Shown one piece after another: positions 58,383-64,000 of a stretch of 64,000 nt of DNA. The notes under the pieces were generated by a model. It had not been told where the DNA came from and made no database searches. It worked only from the letters and a program-made list of their open reading frames with translations. The first letter of the stretch is position 1, and every line of letters begins with the position of its first letter. The position numbers and the translations under genes were made by a program. The stretch is from NCBI GenBank assembly GCA_948144175.1, contig CANXME010000875.1, forward strand, positions 682,001 to 746,000, given 5' to 3'. Source of the DNA: Closterium sp. NIES-65. Lineage: Eukaryota; Streptophyta; Zygnematophyceae; Desmidiales; Closteriaceae.

Positions 58383-59305
58383 CTGGCGGTAGATGGTGGG
58401 GGAGAGGGGGCCAGGGAGCAGGAGAAGGATAGACGGAGGGGGTGGGCAGGGAACAGGGGAAGAATAACTCAGCTCCCATCACATGTGTGTCGGCTTTCGG
58501 CGTCCTCCTCTCATCAACTTGCGTGACAACTGCGGAATGGACACATTCGACGTACCAGGAAACCGTGACTCGCGCATTCAAACTGCATGGGAACAATAAA
58601 CAAATAGATAACGATGGTGCTACAGAAGAGAGGAGGCCAAACGAGGGACTATTCTTGTTGAGGATGAGCTGTCCTAAGCTCTTTGAGGCACAAAAAAACT
58701 GGGACTCCTAGTACTCTTTGTGTTGATTCTAGTATGAATTCTACCCCTATGCCTGCTGTAAGTGCAGCCAGCATTATTTTCAAAGGAAGGAGAAGTACTT
58801 CTTGAGGAGGTGGGAAAGGGAGAGATAAATTGATCAGCTCATTGTATGACCTTCCCTCCCTCTCTCAAACCCTGCACCAGACATCAGTATGACCTTCACC
58901 ATGCATCCTAATACCTTCACCAGGAATGCATAGACATGAGATTTATCAGGACAATAAATACACGAGATTGGAGGTGGGGGTGGGCGTGTAGAGGGCAGGG
59001 ATGGCAACGGGACACAGCCGCGGACCTTGTGAGGCGGCGAACGGGACACATCAGACAGGAAAAACCACGGCGGAACACGTCAGAAAGAAAAGTAAGCGGA
59101 GCCGAATGATGCGTCTCCTGCCGTCCGTTGCCATCGTGGTGCGGCAAGCTTCCAGGAAATCTAAGGAGGCTGGTCAAATTTTAACGCTTGTGAAGCTGCA
59201 CGACTAGTAGAAGTAAAAATAAAGGTCGATAGAAACGCGTGAATATCTGTAGACGGTTAAACATCATCTACTGCTTCCAGAAGATCAACCGGGCGGTAAC
59301 AACTG
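58383..59305. other. Spacer between RLK and LINE
   Basis: Probably contains the RLK 5' exon and promoter, but no signal-peptide exon could be pinned down. No repeat recognised. Confidence 0.4.
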
Positions 59306-59325
59306 CTTTTTTTTTTTTTTTTTTT
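59306..59325 (-). repeat. LINE poly(A) tail
   Basis: Twenty T on the plus strand, directly after the LINE 3' end (minus strand TTTTGGTATC then A20). Retained length suggests a recent insertion. Confidence 0.9.
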
Positions 59326-59428
59326 GATACCAAAATACATTACAAGAATGTATAGACATCGGCAGTCGTAACTGTAGGGTTGAGGGGAGCGCTACAAAAG
59401 CTAGTAATGCAGATCCCCTCTAAGGCAG

Positions 59429-62400
59429 CTACGGGGGCTGATGTGTCAGCCTGGGGTTGTCCCACACAGAGCTGAAGCCGATCCTCCACGCCAGCGGTGG
59501 GTCACTGCTGCAAATACGCCGCATCACCACTGCCTCGTTGTCTGCCAGGTACGCCCAGTCACTGTCCAAGGCATGTCCCTTCAACCGCGCTGATTCTCTG
59601 CGCGCCGCGCAGTATATCCTCGCATGTGCGACAAACTTTACCACCGCCTGCCGAGTCACCTTCCTAGGTTGGAAGGCTTCATTCCTCCACACCGCGTTGC
59701 ATCTTGCCAACCATACTTGATGCAGGAATGTTGCAATTCATGTCCCTTCTGGAAAGCCCGACCTTGTGCTTCTTTGCATGAAGAGCAGATCCTCCAGATC
59801 TTGCCACGCTAGGCCCGGGCGCATTATTTCTAGTCCATGCCTCATCACATTCGCCACCCCCTGCACCGCCAGGCAGTCAAGGAGGCAGTTATCTGGGGTT
59901 TCCTCTCCCTGGCAGTGTGGGCAGACCACCCCCATGAAAAACAGCCTCGAGCCCACTTGCAGGTTCCTACAGTGGAGCCGTATGAGGATTTCACGTGCCC
60001 GCCGTGGGGTGACCAGGGAGTCCCTCTGTTCGATGACTCTGTCCCACTCGATCACCCTCCTCTGTCCTTCCCATCTCCTTTGTTCTTCTTGTGGTCCGGC
60101 CGAGTCTGCCAGCACCTTCCTTATCCCTTTCAGCGTGATCAGCTCCCCTCCTTCGCATGCCGCTGAGAGCAAAAGCTTCGTCCGCACGTCCCCCATGGGG
60201 CCCAGGAATACACTCCCTTCCGTGAACGTCGGCACCCCGCTACGCAGGTTGAAATACATCTTGAGGTTTCCCTCGTAGGGTGAGAAGTGCCCTCTGTCCC
60301 CTATATCGCATAGTATCCCCTCCACCGTGTCGCCTCTTGCTTCGCCCACTTTCCAGTAGGTAAAACCACCAGTTGCGCCGTTGCTCGACCGTAGAAGCTT
60401 CACCGTAGCCACGATCTCCTCGCTTGTCAATTTTGCGAGTACCATCTCCTTCCAGGTTGCTGGTGCTGCGTTGAAAGCCCTCAACGCCCACTTCGCCTTC
60501 TCCCTGCAACCGAGCTCCCTTGCCAGTGCTGCCAGCTTCTTGAGCTCACATGTTCCGTCTCGCGCTTTAACAATCAGGTCTCCCATGCGGATGCCGAGTA
60601 ACGCCTCTGCGCCTTTCTGGTTCCCGAAGGGGCTCGCGCCTCTGAAGGGGATATTCGGGTTGAACGCCAGATGTTCCTGTTCCACCTCCTAGCGGTTTGT
60701 TGGAGCCCGTGGTTTGCATAGCGGAGAGACCCAGAATTTTCCAATTAACTCCTTCCACCGCTCGCTCCCTTTCTCCCAGTGATCCAACAGCGACCTGTGT
60801 GCGAAGATTGTGTCCAGCTCCAGGGGCATCTCCGCCGCTTTCTCCGCCAGCCACTTCTTGACCGAGTTTGGTTTCAGCACCAGCTTGCAGACACAGCGGA
60901 TGGCGATGCTGTCGACCCGTTTTTCGGGACATATCAACCCCAATCCCCCGTCTTTCCGCGGCGTGCAGACCAGCCGATAATTCCAGAGGATGCATTGCTT
61001 CTCTTCCACCGCTTCCCCTTTCGAGATGAAGGTGTGGCACAACTTGCGGATCTTCTTCCATATGGCCTCTGGTGGCAGGTAAACTTGTGCCTGGAAGAGA
61101 AAGATCGGCACAATGTAGCTGTTGACTATCGTGACCCTTGCTGACGTTGTCGGATGCTGCATTTCCCACTTCGCTAACTCCCCTTTCGCCCTGTCCAACG
61201 CTTTGTTCCAGGATGGAGTCGGGTCACCGTTCGGCGTAATCCAGATCCCCAGATGACGCTCCGGTTCATCCTTGTCCGCCCATTTGTAATTCAGGTTTTG
61301 CGGCGCTGTCTTTCCCCGATTCTTCCCCAGCGGGAAGATTACCGTTTTCCCCTCGTTTACCTTCAGCCCCGACTCTTCTTCGAAGGCTGACAGCACCCCT
61401 GCTGCTGCCTCCAGCTGCTCCACACCGTGTAGCAAGAGAGAGGTATCGTCAGCATACCCCAGGTACGCCAGTTTCCCCACGCCTTTCTTCCCGATCCCCA
61501 GCTTTACTCTGCTGATCTCCTGACATAACGGTTCTACCGCGCAGAGAAAAAGGTACGGCGCCAGCGGACAGCCTTGGCGCACGCCCTTTTCCACTGCCAC
61601 CTTGTCCCCTGTCCATCCGTTGATGTGCAGACATGTACCCGCTTCTTTGTGTAAACCTATCGTCCATCCCACGAAATCCTCCGGCAAACCCAGCTTCTGT
61701 AGCGTTCCGAATAGGTAATCACGCGATATTGAGTCGAAGGCCTTCTGAAAATCGGTCATCATCAGGTACCAGTCCTACTTCCCGTTAGCACCTGCTTCAA
61801 TGGCGTCTGCTACCACCGACACCGCGTCCGCCAGCTGCCGACCAGGTATGAAGCCATATTGGTCCTCCGAGATGACCTCATGTAGTACTGCCTTGGGTCT
61901 GCTCGCCATCACCTTTGCGATAATCTTGTACACTGTGCTTAGAAGCGTTATCGGCCGATAATTCCCTAACTCGCTTTTTTCGCCCTTCTTATGCAACAGG
62001 ATGGTCACCGCTGTGGAGACACTGTGCGGCAGCTCATCTCCTTCCGTGAACCTCCTCACCAGATCCATCAGTATCGGCCCCAGCAAGTCCCAGTTATGGT
62101 CGAAAAGCTCCTTAGGCAAGCCGTCTGCTCCTGGCGATTTTCTCGGAGCGAGTTCCTTCACCGCCTTCCGTACATCGGCCTCCGACCATGGTGCACTTAG
62201 CGCCAGTCTGCTCTTGTCTCCCAGTGTCCGTTGCACGGGGTGGGCCGTCCTGCCAGGCACCACTCCTCCGCCTGTGCAACTGAAGGCTTCGCGGAAATGA
62301 TCCGTAGCCGCCGTGAGAACCTCCTTCACCCCCGTAGAGATGATCCCGTTCCTTGATACCTCTCGGATTACCGTCTTCGCCTTTCGAGTTTTGATTTGCG

Positions 62401-63526
62401 CCGACAGTGCACCTGACGCCACCTCCCCGTCCATTTCAGCCTCTATGCCTGCCCATGTTTGCAGTTGCTCCTTGCGATTTTTCTCGTATGCATCCAACAG
62501 TTCCTCTTTCCGGAGTAGGATACGTCCCGTCCTTTGGCAGTGTAGAAAGCGCGATACCCGCTCCCTGAGCCGTTCAACCTCCTTAGTGAGATGAAGCCTC
62601 GTCGCCTTCTCCCGCTTCCTCTCCTCCCTTGAGTACGCTTTCAGGCACGCGATCAGCCTTTCCAGCAGTCTCTCGACTGATCCGCCCGCCGACTCCTCAA
62701 TGATCTTTTTTATTATCTTCCTAACTCCACTTTTTTTTGCCTGCTCCGCCCGTAACCTCCAGATGCCTGGCCCGTTCTTCACGGCTTCAGCGGATTCCAG
62801 CACCACGCCTATTCCGTTCCAGTGATCTGTCATACCGTTTGTAATCGCCACATGTCTCGCCTCTGCCAACTTGCACAACAGCGGCAGCGAAATCTGCGCC
62901 CTGTCTATCCTTGAGCTGGATCGTGTTGCCTTTGCGAAGAAAGTATATTCCCTTTTGTCCGGGTGCATGTGTCTGAAAGCGTCCCTCAGGTCCGTATTTC
63001 CCCAGCAGCTCAGGAGCCGTTGATTTTCCGCAGAGGAGCCGGCATGTGAGGTGCGATCCAAGTCCGGGTCTTCAACCACATTAAGGTCCCCCATCACCAG
63101 TATGTTCTGGAGTGCCGGGAGGGACCCCAAGAAAGGCACCAGGTTGTCCCTGTAGAAACTGGACCTGTTAACTGCTTGCGCTGGGATGTATGCTGCTATC
63201 AGCAGCAGCTCCAACTTGCCCCACTGGACTACTACCGCCAGGAGCCTGCCAGATACATGCGCGTGGGTGCTTGTGAAGATCATTCCAGGTACAAAACTGG
63301 CGATAGCAACACCCCCCGCCGACTTGTCAAGGCTCTGTCCACATACTGCAACCGCACTTGGAGTTATGTCCGTCCAGAGGTTGTGATCTGCTTGTAATCT
63401 GGTGTCTGTGATTATCGCCACGTCTGACTTCTCCTTCATCCACTCACTGCATTTCTTTTGTTTCTCTACACTTCCGAGTCCGTTGATGTTGAACTCGCAG
63501 AAAATGACCTTGTGGGCCTTATCCAT
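59429..63526 (-). pseudogene. LINE ORF2: endonuclease and reverse transcriptase
   Basis: ATG at 63526 (MDKAHKVIFCEFNINGLGS). Endonuclease: FNINGLG, ITDTRL in place of the usual ETH, VMGDLNVVED, SRIDRAQIS and TDHWNGI. RT: PGADGLPKELF, MMTDFQKAFDSI (motif A), GVRQGCPLAPYLF (B), LGYADDTSLLL (C). C-terminal zinc-finger-like VVCPHCQGEETPDNCLLDC. About 1366 codons in one frame, broken by TAG at 61775 (GK-stop-DWY), TAG at 60689 (NR-stop-EVEQ) and a TGA at 59738 (GT-stop-IATF, likely once Trp). No frameshift is needed anywhere. Confidence 0.93.
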
Positions 63527-63694
63527 TAATCAACAACTGGAAAGCCCCTTTGCATCCACGGGCTGTAAGGAACAGAACTGCTACCATGACAGGTGAGCCG
63601 CTGATACCGACCACCTCTCTTATTACACCGCTGGAGACTACATTAAGACATCCTCCTAAGACACTCTTCAGGCATTGCTTCGCCGTATCACATG

Positions 63695-64000
63695 TTACTT
63701 CGCTGGTTTCGCAGTGTACTCCTTCTTGAAAGCCAGCATTTTCTGGGAGAACTTGCTGGCGCGCATGGCTGAACTTTCCTTCGGCACACCCCCCTTGTGC
63801 TTTGCAGATACAATATGCGCCGATGCCTGTTCGAAGTGAACTCCCTGCGCCTTCTCGCATACCGCCTGGACACAGACCCATTCCTCCCGCGCGCTTCCAG
63901 TGGAAGTGAGAATGATAGCAGGGTCTCGTATGATGCGCTTCATGAGATCTGAAGCTATCAAGGACGCAGCTGCGGGGGGAGAGGAGCAGACAAACGTCAG
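63695..64000 (-). CDS. LINE ORF1, C-terminal part (runs off the window)
   Basis: Open from the window edge to TAA at 63695: ASDLMKRIIRDPAIILTS, then EEWVCVQAVCEKAQGVHFEQ and a basic end FSQKMLAFKKEYTAKPAK. It lies 168 bp upstream of ORF2 in the same orientation, the position of L1 ORF1 (the RNA-binding protein). No CCHC knuckle is visible in this part, so the assignment is mainly positional. Confidence 0.6.
   Translation of the reverse strand: MTFVCSSPPAAASLIASDLMKRIIRDPAIILTSTGSAREEWVCVQAVCEKAQGVHFEQASAHIVSAKHKGGVPKESSAMRASKFSQKMLAFKKEYTAKPAK

Larger units (their letters stand above)
59306..64000 (-). mobile_element. L1-like LINE (non-LTR retrotransposon), 5' end outside the window
   Basis: The minus-strand element ends in a 20-nt poly(A) (T run at 59306-59325). 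It has ORF1 (end visible) and ORF2 with apurinic-type endonuclease at the N-terminus, reverse transcriptase and a C-terminal Cys/His motif, the layout of plant L1 elements. At least 4.7 kb. Target duplications cannot be tested because the 5' end is beyond the window. ORF2 keeps one frame throughout but has three in-frame stops, so this copy is dead or nearly so. Confidence 0.93.

Noticed and set aside
58834-59207. Small frames between the kinase gene and the LINE
   Set aside because: Short, no motif, no splice signals. A missing RLK signal-peptide exon was looked for here but not found.
31403-61777. Reassignment of TAG to an amino acid, as in some ulvophyte algae
   Set aside because: The residues expected at the TAG positions are not one consistent amino acid, where I can judge them (Trp in the kinase; others unclear). 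The unrecognised gene appears to end in TAG, and TGA and TAA are also used as stops. Decay explains the data more simply.

Overview
The window is nuclear DNA of a eukaryote of the green-plant lineage. The signs are a leucine-rich-repeat receptor kinase split into 72-bp repeat exons by GT-AG introns, Ty1/copia retrotransposons with 5-bp target duplications and plant-type primer sites, a hAT transposon with 8-bp duplications, and an L1-like LINE with poly(A). The style of the copia and LINE proteins makes a streptophyte alga or bryophyte more likely to me than a flowering plant, but this is a guess. Nothing bacterial, organellar or CRISPR-like was seen.

Layout. 1-27886 is a satellite array of a 178-bp monomer, about 140 copies, head to tail on one strand. 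A broken copia element (7769-10631) is nested in it between copies of the 5-bp duplication CGCGA. Higher-order periods of 4, 5, 7, 13 and 14 monomers are visible, the clearest being four copies of a 7-monomer unit at about 18.6-23.6 kb. The array ends at the 3' part of a second copia element (27887-30448), beyond which half a monomer lies in reverse orientation. This edge is therefore a rearrangement junction. The array looks centromeric or pericentromeric.

31.2-43.2 kb holds an unrecognised seven-exon gene on the plus strand: a basic start, a long glutamate tract, a Ser/Pro-rich middle and a conserved-looking C-terminal half. Its splice phases agree from exon to exon, but it carries three in-frame TAG codons and frame breaks. 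A young copia element (34986-42260, LTRs differing at 1 of 138 bases) sits in its coding part. One intron is a minisatellite made of TGACGTGGC boxes. 43.2-46.6 kb is non-coding, with a 10-bp-period array and a GA-rich array.

46.6-58.4 kb is a minus-strand LRR receptor-like kinase, read from the N-terminal cap exon at 58.3 kb through LRR exons, a Cys-containing linker, a membrane segment and a Ser/Thr kinase ending at 46628. One kinase intron is GC-AG. An amber codon stands where Trp is expected and the Gly-rich loop lacks its second Gly, so this copy may be a pseudogene. Its introns hold a solo copia LTR, a 28-bp minisatellite split by a 2.9-kb hAT transposon, and a decayed reverse-transcriptase fragment.

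59.3-64.0 kb is most of an L1-like LINE on the minus strand: poly(A), ORF2 with endonuclease, reverse transcriptase and zinc finger, and the end of ORF1 running off the window. Overall this is satellite-bordered, transposon-rich chromatin with two decaying host genes. Premature stops in the host genes, hAT and LINE are mostly TAG, which fits C-to-T decay at CAG sites.
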